A stretch of DNA of 64,000 nt from Hyaloraphidium curvatum (lineage: Eukaryota; Monoblepharomycota; Hyaloraphidiomycetes; Hyaloraphidiales; Hyaloraphidiaceae). Numbering within the stretch: position 1 is the stretch's first letter; every line of letters begins with the position of its first letter. Shown piece after piece: positions 32,274-44,201 of this stretch. The stretch spans positions 496,001 to 560,000 of the forward strand of contig JAIVFI010000021.1 of the NCBI GenBank assembly GCA_025558095.1. Reading direction: 5' to 3'. The position numbers and the translations under genes were made by a program. Below the pieces are notes generated by a model that saw only the letters and a list, made by a program, of their open reading frames with translations, was not told the origin of the DNA and ran no database searches.

Positions 32274-32603
32274 TTCTCGGGGCGAGCGACCTCCAAGGTA
32301 TCGTCCAGTCAGATTTGAGCACCGAAATCAGTTGCTGACTGCGGAGAGGACCTGCGCGGCGCTTCGCGCCGGATTGTCAAGGGCGGCGCGCACAGCGGCT
32401 GCTCCTGCACGCGACAACAACTTCAACCGCACACCGGACCAACCTTCGGAGCACCTTCGGTGAGCCATATGCCTCCATCGCGGTCGTTCCTTGTGCTAAT
32501 AAGATGGCTTTGGCCGTTCGCTGTGACCCGTCGGTCACGATTCCCCCCTCCATGATCGTGCGCCACTCGTGCTTCTGCTCGGACGCGGACCCACCAGAAC
32601 AAG

Positions 32604-32917
32604 ATGGCGCTTCACTGGGGTAAACTGCCCGGCCTGCCGCAGATGGGCATATGGTTAGTTTTGCCCCTATCCGAGAACCCTTGAGCTTGCGAAACAGTCT
32701 TGAACTGATTTCGCCACTGTCTAGGACGTACGCTCTTTCTCCGATGCGCCAGCGCGTTACTGCAGGCCTGTTCAGCAAGTCACTGTTCAATGCCTACCGG
32801 CGCACGCTCTCTGCGGCGCCGTATGTCGTGCCGCCCCTTCTCCTCGGGATGTACGCGCACGATTGGGCCAACGCGAAGTACGAGGAGATAATCCGGGCAG
32901 GCGTGTCGGAGGAGTGA
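32604..32917 (+). CDS. QCR8: Cytochrome bc1 complex subunit 8 (Qcr8)
   Basis: Small accessory subunit of mitochondrial complex III that contacts cytochrome b on the inner membrane. Two exons, 32604-32653 and 32725-32917, encode 80 residues. MALHWGKLPGLPQMGIW joins across the intron to TYALSPMRQRV, restoring the family pattern (GKLP...K.ivtYalSPf.Qr). The one membrane helix is YVVPPLLLGMYAHDWANAKY, with the conserved PP and W. The length is close to that of fungal Qcr8. It converges on the flippase gene, whose stop is at 33041. Confidence 0.87.
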
Positions 32918-33040
32918 AGAAGGACATTTTGCTCTGCGGCTCGCAACGAGGGACCAGAAAATGGAGAGGCGACGTCGGCTAACGGACTACATGCCGAACG
33001 CCATTGTATTGACATCCAAAGGACATCCAAAGAACCGTGT

Positions 33041-36000
33041 CTAGAGAGCCTGCGCCTCAGCGCGTTGCAGGGTGTTCAACGTTGAAGGCCACGCGACGCC
33101 CCCTTCTCCGTCGGGATCCCCGCTTTTGTCGAAAGCGTATCCGGAATATTTCTCGGATGTGCGGCTCAGGGTGGAGTAGACGCTCATGCGTCGAGCCAGA
33201 GATGAGCTCGAAGGCTGTCCAGTGTCCGCGGGGCCGGCAGCGTTTGAAGACTCCGCGTACGTGACGTGAGGCGAGGAGGAGCGAAGAATGTCCGCAGATC
33301 TTCGCTCCCCGGTCGTGCCTAGAAGAACGGCATCCGCCTCTCCAATGCCCCCGCCGGCCAGCGCCGAATCCCGGGGCGGGGAAAGATGAAGTACGGAAAT
33401 TTCGCGGGTAATGTCCAAATCCGTCGGGTAGTACGTGCGACGGAAGAGCTTGACAATGGTCCCGGGTCCGAGGCAGCATACGATCGCAAGAAACAAGCCT
33501 GCCCAAAAGCTCAGGTTCCCGAAAATGACTCGCCAGTAACCGTACAAGTCCACCGAGGGTATGGAACCGTACACCATGAGGTACACGTAAACCGAGAGCA
33601 CTTCCAGCGTGATCACGACCCACGCCACCCAGGTCCAATTAAGGATATTGAACGCGACCGTGAGGTTCGAAACTGTGATGGCGTAGCAGGCAATGACAGC
33701 TCCAAGAAAGAGCTTGTCATCCAGGGAATACCCGGTCGGCCAAGCCACATTCTGACCGAACACTGCAAACGTGACAAAGAAGACAAAGACTGACTGAACC
33801 AGGCCGTCGAACACGAACAGCAAGCTGCAACAAGATAAGCGCGTGTAAGCACGAGATCGCGAACCCCTGCAGCAACCTACAATCTCTCCACTGTGAAGAG
33901 TTCTTGGCGAATGCCGGTCAGATATATCTGCGGCACTTCGATGGAAACCTTCGCGCTGACATCCTGTTCGAAGATGCCTGGCAAGAGCGTCAGTGCTGCT
34001 GACATGTACGGCAAGCGTCACCTCACCGATCACAAGGACGGGGAGAGAGGTGAAAATCAAGTTGAAGAACAGGATGAAAGTGTACTCGAAGAGCACGTCG
34101 GTAGAAAACCTGCACAGTTGCATGAGAGGTGGCGCGCGAAAACAATGGGTGATCCCACCCTGTGAAGCACTGGTACCAAAACAGGGAAAAGACCCAGACG
34201 ATGCTCTTGTAAAAGAAGTTGAGAATCATTTCGGCGCATCGCATGTACGACCATCGTCCGTGGACCAGCACAAGTTTGGCGAGGAACCTGAACTGTCCGA
34301 TGACGTAGTCACTTGCCATGGCGGCCTGCAGACCCTCTGCTCCGGCGATTCCGACACCGACGTTGGCCTCCTGGATCATACCGACATCGTTGGCACCGTC
34401 CCCAATCGCAAGGCACATGCATTTCAGATGCTTCTTTGCCAGCCGGACCACCAAGGCTTTCTGCTTCGGCGTCACCCGACAGCAAATCACCGATCGACAT
34501 TGCAGAGCAACCGCCAGCAGCTCCGACGACCCCTCCTCGGTCTCGAACGCGTGCTTCATGGTTTCGCCGTCGATAACGAGGCCAAAATGCGGAGTCAATT
34601 GCGACATGTCCCCCGGAGCTTGCCGACCAGAGGCTTGGCGAGATAACGTCCCTGGTCGATTAGACGGGGTTGTTGTGAGGACATCCGCGCCACGCAAAGC
34701 CGCGACCCGCTGACTGGCTGCAACCAACTGCTGGTGGGCGTCGCTCGCATTTCCGGCGTCGCGCACAACAATGAGCTCCATGTGCGCTTCCAGGAGATTG
34801 CAAGAGTAGCCGATGTTGATCGCCGTCTCCAGCTTGTCCCCGGTCAAAACCCAGATCTTAATCCCCGCTTCCCGCAGCAGACCAATGCATTCGGGCACGG
34901 CATCTTGCAGCCGATCCTCGATGGCGGTCGTGCCCAGCAACGTGAGGTCCCGCTCGATCGAGTCGTAGCACGCTTCCAAAAGCGCCTCCCGCCCACTGAG
35001 CGCGCTCGCCGCCGCGTCGTAGTCTCTTCGCCAAGCTTTGTACTCGGGGTCCGGGATGGCCCTTTGCGCGAGACACAAGGTTCGTAGTCCCTCTTCCGCA
35101 AACGTCTCCAAGTTGTCCTTAGTCTGCTGCTTCAGCACTTCATCACCGGCTTTCAGGCGTGGAAGGATGATCGAATCAGCCCCTTTGGTCAGGAGCAGCA
35201 CCTCGTCCTTGTCACCGTCGCCGCGAACAATGATGCTCATCCTCTTCCGCGCGCTGTTGAATTCCAAGACCTGAAGAAGCGAGTAGACCTCTTCATGCCC
35301 GCGCACCGAAAGGGTTATCGACCTCTGCGTCCGTTCCTTCAACACGTAGCCTGCGTCTCTCGCCGACAATACCAGTGCCTGCTCATCTGGACTCTCGGCG
35401 TTGTAATGCACTTCCCCGGTTTTCGCATCCACCGACGTTGCAACAGTGTGACATAAGGCGAGGCAACGAAAGAACATGTGAGTGGCCTCGACATGCTCTG
35501 TTTCGCCGGACAAATCTTTGCGCAGATCCTGTCCGGGCATCAGCTTTCCGCGATTCTCTCGTTGCGCAGCGACTCACGAATGCGCCATAAACGGTTCCCA
35601 AAATATCACACTTCCGAAACTCCATCTTGTTCATGGTCAGCGTACCCGTCTTGTCGGAGAAGATGTACGCGATCTGGCCCAGATCGTCTGCGATCGACCA
35701 GTTCTTCGGCACACATGGTTGGTCGTTCTCCGGGTAGTAAATGTCGATGTCGACGAAGATGAAATACGCCTGAAGCGGGATGAGTGGCGTCGTTGTAGCG
35801 CGGCCCAAGATCGAGCATACCTGAAGAATCTTGGCAATCTCGATGGTCACATACAGCGATATGGGGATCAGATTCTGGAAAAGGATCATTGATGACCAAA
35901 AAGTGATGAACCCGTATCCGGCACTGGCTTGATAATCCTGGTTGAACCACGGGGCCAGAAAGTCCTCCCAACGCTGACTGTAGATCATGTGTGCGATTGT

Positions 36001-37583
36001 CACGCCCAAGCAGAGCAAAACCAGAATCCCAAAGGTGAGAAGGACCTGGATGTTCATCTTCCGCTCGATGCGCGACCTTTTGTGGGGCGTGGCACCGGCA
36101 TTCAGGAGGATTTTCGTTTCCTTTCCCGTGTAAGCCACAAGGCCGACGACCCATTCCGTGTTGCGCAGAACGGAGCCACGCAACATCAAGTTGCTTATGT
36201 TCAAGGGAATCGGTCGGTGGAGTTCCTCAATCAAGGGAACATCGCGAATGGGAGCGGCCGCCGAAGATTGCCCATGCACGGTCCGCGAGCGTAAGTCCGA
36301 AACAGCTGCTGCGCCAACTCCCTCGGACGCGTGCTCCGGCAGAGGTACGCCGCGCGGAATAGAGCTTGTTTCCGCGCCCTTGGCGCCCGTGTCAACGGCG
36401 GGATCGGCCAAAGGCGACCTATCCAATGAGTTCAATCCGTCGCCTACCGCGGCGGCGGCGGTTGGAATCATTATTACTCCAGAGTAGGTATAGAGATTCA
36501 GGTTCGGTCCCTCGGAGTCAAGCCAGAATCTAGCGCCCCTGCACGAGTAGGCACTGTCGAGAAACCGTAGATCCACAGGCCCGACCTTTGACTTCAAGTT
36601 CGTCTCGCCGTCGAGGTTCTTTGTCTCCACGTAAGCCAGGTTATCCGGATCCGACGTGCTCAGAACCACCACATCGGCCGGGATCAGGTCGTTTTTCCTC
36701 AAAAAGACGAAATCCCCGACACGGAGGTCGGACCAAGTCACGACCGGCCATTCCTCTTCGTACGCTTCAGGTTTCGAAAAGGAACTAGGCGCATCCGCCA
36801 CGGCGTACCCATGGTTCTCCCGTAGCAGCTCATCTTGGCGGGCAAGGACTTTGGCTCTGCGGCGCTGCATGTGGGGCCTCAGGCACGACTCACAGCAAGG
36901 CAGCACCGCCAGCAGGTTGTCGATGGTCTTCCAGAACAAGGTACCATCAAAGCACCGCCGACGGTCGTCCAGCTCCTCGGCGAGGTAGTTCACGTTGTGA
37001 TGCCGGGCCAGACGTCGCGTCAAGCTGTTGTTGAGCTCCTTGTCCGACTTGTGGCGCTTGTAGTCCTCCCATCCGTCCTTCAAGGCCGTCAGCGTGAGCA
37101 CTATGACCAGGGGCACGAAGGGCATGAACGCGTTGGTGACCTGGAAGACTGGGAACACCTGGGACACCGCCATGGCCAGGAAGAACACTGGACGGCGCGT
37201 CAAATCGTCGGCTTTCCGACGGAGAACCGCGAGACTTACCGTTCGCAATGCGATGGAACTGTTCCCAGAGGTTCTTGGGTAGGAAGGTGATGATGGAATA
37301 TCTGCCAGCGAGTTCCCAGTTTAGGCACGTCATTCAGTAGCGGTCCAGGCACTCACTTGGCTGTGGAGACCTCGTTGCTCGGGAATTGCACGGAGGGGAA
37401 GCCAGCAGCATCGAGAAACGAATCAGGCTGAGGGAGATTGACAAAGATCCGACGACGGGGTGGCACAGACACCGGCTGAAGCGAAGACACCGTCGCATGA
37501 AGCCCCGAGGACCCCTTAGTCCCGTTCGCGGCGTTCCCATCCCCAAACGTCCCGGACCACCATGAACGCAGTTTGCCAGACAT
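33041..37583 (-). CDS. P4-type ATPase, phospholipid flippase (Dnf/Drs2/Neo family)
   Basis: Moves aminophospholipids to the cytosolic leaflet of Golgi or plasma membrane. Seven exons, 37583-37357, 37301-37240, 37187-35578, 35528-34159, 34109-34027, 33977-33881 and 33824-33041, give about 1410 residues. P-type hallmarks: NLDGETNLKSK (actuator), PISLYVTIEIAKILQV (helix 4 region), the phosphorylated Asp in SDKTGTLTMNKMEF, KGADSII (nucleotide site), and the hinge GDGANDVGMIQEANVGVGI. The N-terminus has [27 protein letters not shown], specific to P4 enzymes, and the tail ends in a long Ser/Arg-rich cytosolic region. The start at 37583 is the first ATG in frame. Splice phases all close. The exact class (Dnf1/2-like or Drs2-like) is not decided. 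Confidence 0.93.
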
Positions 37584-39341
37584 GTCAAACGTCAGCTCCC
37601 ATTCGGTGCGGGTGAGGTTGAGGCTGGGAGACGCCGGGGTCCCAGCGCAAGATTCTCCGCGGAAAAGCGGCCCAAGCCACGGGACCCAGCGGAGGCTCAC
37701 GTTCTAGATCGTTTTTACGCCGAGGCGGGGCGGATCAGCCCGCCCGCGGCGCACCTCGCGGCAGTTTTGTTCCGGGCGGAACTAATAGGCCGGCGTGGGT
37801 ATCAGGCCGTCGGCACGCAATGCTCGCGTGTGGAGGCAGGTCCTGACGCGTGGTTCGGCGCGTTCGGCCGCCGCCGAGATGCCTGGCCCGCTGTAGCAGA
37901 GGCGGCCTGTACCGGGCCTGCGTGCGGAGTTGCCGGGCGCGATCGATGGGGGCCAAGGGTCGGAACGATCATCATTCATGGTCATTGGCTCCCTTTATTC
38001 TTTCTCCAACTTTACCCCTCGAACTCGTTCTCCTACACCCTTTCGGAAACCAAAGACTTGTACTACATCTATTGCTTGATTTGTGGAAACAGCGATGAGG
38101 ATAAAACCGTTGGGCCGGCAGTGGTTCCTCGTATCGATCAGCCTCGCTGAGGCGTCTTGTTAGTCCCAGGGGCGAATGATGATACTTTGATCCATTCTGT
38201 CGAGGACACGAAGGTGCTGCCGCAACAGGTTATGCGGTACGGAGTCGCGAGATCAGTCTGCAGTAGTCGCACCCGCTCGACGCTGAATGTCGCCCGTACG
38301 CATGTAACGATCGCACCTCTCGTTAGAGCCACCTTGATCGGCATGTCGATCTTGATCGGGTGTCCTGTCAATGAAGGTTGTTGTGCGAGCAGGCAGGCTC
38401 TTGGCCAGATCTTGGCCGACGAAGGCCTGGCCGGCCCCCCTGACCGCGTTGGAACGCTCATTCGATTTCATCTTTCTTCTATTGCTTTCCAGTGGTGATT
38501 CGCTGGCCAGCGCGACGTTGTCCGGAAATGGAGGTTGGCGAGCAGCTTTTCAAACCAAGCCCGTGGAAGTTCCAGATCTAGTCCCCAGTGCGCCGCTGCC
38601 CCTCAGGTTGCTGACTCCGAGGTAGCCGTCCGCGCGAAAGGTTCAGGCGGGGCATGGGTGCGACGAACACGCGACTCGACACGGTGCTTGAGGTGGTGCT
38701 TTGTGGCGATAGCTTCGCCTCATTCTCCCTCCTCCTCGGCGCATGCTTGGCGTTTGGAGGTCTTCAGATCTTTGAAAGGCAAGGTTCTGAACGACGGAGG
38801 CGGTTGGGGAGGGCAGAAGCGCCGGGCGCCCGACAGCTTGAGGTCCGCGTCGAGCCGATGTCCCTGCTGCCTCCTCTTCCTGCATCGCACCTCCTAGCGT
38901 TCGGGAGGTTTCGTAACCTCCCGAACTCTGATTCTGAGCTCTGAGGAGGGGCTGAAGAGGACAGGAAGAGCCCGGAGAACGGTTTTGTTTGGTTACTAGT
39001 CAGAGCTACAGTACTGAATTACAAAGATGAGCGGGAGCTTCAACTCGCCACCCCACACACAATTTTAATGCTATGGATTTGCCGTTTCGTGAGCTACAAG
39101 ATGTAGGCAGCGCCCTGCTTTTCCGGGATTTTTGGCCCTTATCTGTGGTGGGAAGCGTTTCGGCGTGGGGCGCCAAGTTGAAGTTAGATTCGGGGTTAAA
39201 GAAATTTAACCACAGCTAAGGCCTGAAAATCGGCCAGGATCCAGTTCTCCTAACAAATAGTCTAACCCGTGGGGTCCCGGGCCTTCGCTCACGCGTGCCC
39301 GGCCCCAAATCGGCCGCAATTGGAGGCACTCCACCGCCGCG
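37584..39341. other. Long intergenic stretch
   Basis: From the flippase promoter region to the DDE transposase start. No frame shows sustained coding character on either strand. The right part (38.95-39.3 kb) is AT-richer and includes a perfect hairpin at 39194-39211. If the downstream transposon has terminal inverted repeats, its left end should lie here; I could not find a convincing pair. Confidence 0.45.
39194..39211 (+). repeat. Small perfect hairpin
   Basis: GGTTAAA and TTTAACC flank a GAAA loop (stem 7 bp). It lies about 130 bp before the transposase start, where a terminator or transposon end could be expected. Confidence 0.6.
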
Positions 39342-41550
39342 ATGGCCGAAGGTCGCGGCTGGATAGCTGCCGCCGTGGCCGGCGGGATCGTTTTGGCCGT
39401 CTTCGTGGTGCTCTTTGGCATGGTCGCCGGTGTCGGCCGTGGTCGGGATGGCCGCGGAAGGTTCTCCCTGGGGGACACCTCGACGAGCACCACGACCGCC
39501 CTCCGCCAATCACCGGTCACGAAACGGCGCAAGACCGCTGATGGGCTTGCACTGGAAGATGGAGCAGCTTTTGTTGAGCAGCGGCGCGCTCGAGCCGCGG
39601 AGAACACCCCCGGCGGGGAGAACGAGGCCGAGGGCCGCGGGACGCGACGTGCGGCATCCCAGCTCAATGTGGACGGCTACAAGGACGTTTCTGGCTCTGG
39701 AGAGCGTCTGTGCACCCACTGTAAGGAGAAAGGACATTACATCACGACGTGCCCAAAGCGGCAGAGGTGCAGACAGTGCCAGGGCAAAGGCCACGCGAAG
39801 AACTACTGTCCCGAGCTGTACCCCGGTCTTCTCAGGTTCGGGAGGCTTCTGACCGTCGAGGAGAATATCAGAATGCTCGGCATCCCCGAAGTGCTAAACA
39901 GGAAGCCCGGAGAACCGCTGTCATACGACCTCCGGAAAGCATACCTCCGGATTCTATACCACCAGAAGGCCATGGGAGTCGGTGATCCAGTCAAAAAGGT
40001 TGCGCAGATGGTTGGGGCCTCGGAAGGGACCATCAGGCAGCTGTACAACGAGTTTGAAAGGAGCGGCAAGGTGGCCTTGTGGGCGGACCGCAGATCTGAT
40101 CGAACCTTCAACACGACGACGGAATGGAACGCATTTGTCATCGACTACGTCAGCAAACAGCACAGGGCAATGTGCCGTGTCCGTACCAAGAAGCTACAGA
40201 AGGAAATGGTGCGGGAATTCAACCGATTCTTCAGTCTTCGATACGTGCGTGCCCTCTGCAAGCGCCTGGGCTTCGGATACAAGGAGATTGGAGGCCACAA
40301 GATCGTTGTCATGACTCCAAACATCCATGTGCGGCGGTATGAGTACCTGCGAGAGCGGTACCGGATTCGCAAAGCGGAGAAGGAGCCCGACAAGAAAGTC
40401 GTCTCGGTAAGTCCCTCCCTCGCTGCTGTTCTGAGCTCCCGCTGACTCTTCACCCCAGTACTGGCTCGATGAATCGTACGTCCATCAAAATCACGTCAGC
40501 AACTTTACCTGGTATCGTCCCGGCGATGAGGTTCCCCACCCGGACGGGTACGGAAAGCGGTGGTGCATCATCGGCTGTGGATCGAGATACGGATGGCTCG
40601 AGCCTCCCAAAGTGTTCCAGGGCGATCATAAGCTGGCGGATTACCACGGATCCATGAATGCGAGGCACTTTGAAGAGTGGGCTCGGGGTGCATTTCGGAA
40701 GATGCGCGAAAAGGACCCGGAGGGCGAGATCCACGTACACATGGACAATGCTGCGTACCACATTGCACCTGTGGAGGGTCAGAAACGGATCTCGCAGCTG
40801 ACCAAGAAGGCAGATCTCGCCAAGGCCATCATGGACATGGGCACGACTCCGTACACAATGGAGCAGCTCACGGCGCGCAAAACGAAGACTGGAGGCGGCT
40901 TTACCGTCAAGGACCTTCGCAAGCTGCTGCAGGAGCTCGGATACCAGCCGGAACGCTTCATTGACAAGCTGGCACTCGAGTTCGACATCTACCTCCACTT
41001 CCTTCCCCCGTACCACCCCAAACTGAACCCCATCGAGCTTGCGTGGGCCCGCGCAAAGAACCGCGTTGCTGAGAACAACGAGTCGCGCAAGTTTGCCGAC
41101 GTCAAGGTCCTTCTGGAGGAGGGGTTTGCGCTGGTGGATGCTGCCGCATGGGAGAGGCTCGTCATTCATGCTGAGAAGGAAGAGGACGAGTACCGCCGCC
41201 AGGATGCAACCATGGTCATTCACATTGACGATGACGATGAGGAGGAGGCAGCTCTGGTGCCGCCGGAGCCTCGCAGTCGCTCTTTTCGGACCGCAGAGAT
41301 GGTCGTCGACAACGAGCTCGAGAGCGATGCGGACGATTCTGGGGACGCCGTCCAGCCCATTCCCGACGAGGACGATGAAGATGAAAGCGACGGATTGGCT
41401 GTGACGGTCCAGGAAGCGCTGGACGAGGAGTTTGACGCGGAGGTCGCTCTAGCGCTGGCAATGAACGCCGACGCCTGGGCCGAAATCCAAGCCGGGCGAA
41501 ACCCCAGCCCCACTGCCGTGCAGGCGGCTCTATTGGACGCGTCTCTGTAG
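39342..41550 (+). mobile_element. DDE transposase (Tc1/mariner-IS630 superfamily) with membrane segment and two CCHC knuckles
   Basis: Two exons, 39342-40406 and 40459-41550, join in frame to 718 residues with no internal stop. Order: a hydrophobic helix (WIAAAVAGGIVLAVFVVLFG, residues ~7-26), a basic linker, two CCHC zinc knuckles (CTHCKEKGHYITTC and CRQCQGKGHAKNYC), a helix-turn-helix (VKKVAQMVGASEGTIRQLY), then the catalytic domain. The DDE residues are visible as WLDESYVHQNH (first Asp), VHMDNAAYH (second Asp) and YHPKLNPIELAW (Glu). A long acidic tail follows (HIDDDDEEEAALV). The order resembles IS630-type transposases such as mariner; the zinc knuckles and the membrane helix are extra. 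Whether the element is mobile depends on its terminal repeats, which I could not locate. Confidence 0.85.
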
Positions 41551-41555
41551 ATTTT

Positions 41556-44012
41556 CTAGGCGAAAACGATGTAATTGGTGTGTGGGGAACGAGACGAAGT
41601 TGTGTTTGGAAGTTTGCCGCTCAAGTACCCCGCACCGGACTGTAGTGGGCTTTGGCCCCGACTGTACACCTTTCGATTCCGAAAGGGTACACATTTCGAT
41701 TCCGAAAGGTAAACGCGGGACAGTTCGCTAAAGAAGCGCCTCGAACGGATCTCCGGAGTAACCGCGGATCCCCTTTGCGTGGCATTAGATGCTCGTCGTT
41801 CGGCAACGACCACCTTCACAATCACCTTCAAGTGCTCGTAAAGGGTCCGCGCTCCGCGTGCCATGCTTCGGATGCTCCACAGACCGACCCGCTTCAACCG
41901 GCGTGCGCGCTCGCGTTCGTCCTGAACCAGCTTCGTCAAGGCCTCGCCGACGCCGTCGGAAAACTCTTCGATGAGCTGGCAATCGTAGATCGTCCATGAG
42001 CCTCTCAATTGGCCCTGATTTGAACACATCAGGAGCACGCGAGACCAGCGTACGAAGTACACGTACCATGGGAATGAAGCTTGTGAACCGCAACGGTATG
42101 GAGGTCCGGTTTGCGTTCATGTAGGCTACTAGCGGTCGGATCATGGCATTGGCCAGATAAGACATGTGCTCCGTTGCAATCGGTACGTTGGCCTTCAGGT
42201 TGTTGAGGCGCACGTCCACCATCATGCCAACTCCATCCGTGGGACCCGGCACCTGTGCCGGCTCGTGCTGACCGCTGTCGTCCGGGGCTGCCACGGGCGT
42301 GCCAGGTCGCGGCCTGGTCGGTGCGTGCTGCTTCCGATGCAATTCCTCCGCAAATGTTCTCTCATACGACCTCATTGAAACGACCTCCGCAACCTTGTCG
42401 ATGCCGCTGCTCCTCACCGCGCCCAACTGGGCAGCAACCCTCGCGACAACGTCGTCCCCTCCTGTGAATCTCGCGGCGACGCGAGGCATCTGAATCTTGA
42501 CGTCCATATCCAAAGTACCGGACGTGATCCATCCAAACGGTCCCACTGCGCCGTGGTTGAAGAAATCGATGGGCACACCGTCCACCCGCAGACGGGATAT
42601 CTTGCTGGATTTCCAGTCGATCGGAACGTGCAGCGAAGAAAGAATTGTCGAGCCATCCTCGTCGGCAGTGTCGGCCCCCGTTGGCAAATCCCTCCACGGT
42701 CCATTGGGGGGTAGAAGCCATCGGGCCGTCGCGGCTTCCATCGGGTCGCTGATTTTGTGAATGCTGAACAGGCAGTTGTCAAACATGCCAACAACGCTGT
42801 CCGCAGCTAAAATGTCGTAGAGCATCCACTCTTGCCGAAACACGGGGAGGTCGGCGGAGAACACGCTAATGGTGTAGGGCCGGAACGAAGGAGACAGCAC
42901 TGTCACGGCCAAATCCTCGACAGTGAAATTCTGTAGCTCGAAAATGCCGGGAATGTGGGACTCGCGTGAGCTCACGGGATCCCACGAAAACTGGCTCCAG
43001 TCAACGGTTCGACGATCCACGACACCCCGAACGCCCTTCATGGCGCAGTTCTTCACGATGCCCTTGCCTAACAACGCACAAAAGCGGTTAACTTTCAGGT
43101 TTGTTTTGTCTTTGACGCCGCGCATACCTTCGAGCGCTCTCCAGAAGCTGAGCGTCACGTCCACTTCGGAAGCGTTGAATTCGTACATCGTGAAGTTGCT
43201 GTCGACTTCATCGTCCATGAGGCTCGATACCGCAAGCTCCCGCATCATTTCCTCTTTGCGGACGTCACGGTTTCGGATCACGTTGACGTTTCTCAGCCTA
43301 ATAACTCCCTCCCGCCATCGCGGGACGATGGCGGATTCGAAAGTTATGTTGGCCCCGACAAGACCCTTAATGTACGTGGAAAGAGCACGAGCAAAGTACT
43401 CTGGCACGCGACAGGGATCAGCGGGAACACGCCGGCAGAAAAGGCTTGCACACCTTGGAACTGCAGGCTGTTCGCCAACCAGACGACGATACTGACAAAG
43501 GTGGTGGTGCCGGCCAAAATGAGGAAAGCGTTCCCCACAAAAATCCAGCTGAATAAAGCCAGGAGATCATCGAACTTCCATTTGCGATTGAAGTTGGAAC
43601 CCTTGAGGAACATTTGCGTTCTGTGCTTGAGTCGCTCCCAGAACATTGGTGCAACGGAACCCCCAACAGATGAGGCCGGTGCATCTTTCCCCGATGCCCC
43701 GGGTCCTTGCGCGGAGGAGAAACATCGCCGTCCTCGATGCGCGAGCGGTCGATGCGGCAGCGGAGTACGATCCAGCGCTGGGCCAAGGCCGTGGAGACAG
43801 CGATACTCTGCCACAAGGATATCGGTCTGCCTGGAGGCACCGCTCCAGGGCCGACAAGGAGATCCGCGACCATTCAAGTTCCGAGTGAAAAAGGAGGCCA
43901 ACCGCGGACAGGTGCGCGAGAAGCTGCGCGACTGGAAACCGCATCCCCGCCAAGTTCCTGCGCCGGCGGAGGGCACAATGTCGAAGCAAGAGCGCCACAG
44001 CGAGTTCACTAG
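41556..44012 (-). CDS. MDM31: Mdm31/Mdm32-like mitochondrial inner-membrane protein
   Basis: Family required for mitochondrial shape and mtDNA inheritance in fungi, a two-span inner-membrane protein facing the intermembrane space. Supported exons run to 43454, then 43400-43128, 43067-42067 and 42014 onward. Landmarks: KWKFDDLLALFSWIFVGNAF with a membrane helix, EYFARALSTYIK, the family block KGIVKNCAMKGVRGVVDRR, and near the end GSWTIYDCQLIEEFSDGVGEAL, which matches only if the intron at 42066-42015 is removed. The N-terminus (start near 44012-43998) looks like a mitochondrial presequence, but its first exons are uncertain. The frame continues ~90 codons past the conserved C-terminus before TAA/TGA-type stop at 41556-41558, next to the transposase stop, so the true end is doubtful. 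Confidence 0.75.
41664..41709 (+). repeat. 23-bp tandem pair with internal palindrome
   Basis: A unit starting GTACAC and ending TTTCGATTCCGAAAG occurs at 41664 and again at 41687. Each contains an inverted repeat around ATTC (CCTTTCG/CGAAAGG in the first copy, 41669-41686). It lies just past the transposase gene. Confidence 0.65.
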
Positions 44013-44201
44013 AACTCTTAAGTAGCGCCGCGTAGCGATATGGGGACGCTCCAAGGACATCGCGGCGGGAGTGATAACTCAGGTAAGCACGCTGCTCGTC
44101 GCGCGCGTCTTATCGCACATGGAACCCGTGGGGAACACACGCTCCGCCTAATGGCGTGACTAAATCATTGGGCGAATGGAATTTGGAGCCGGACGCGCGC
44201 G

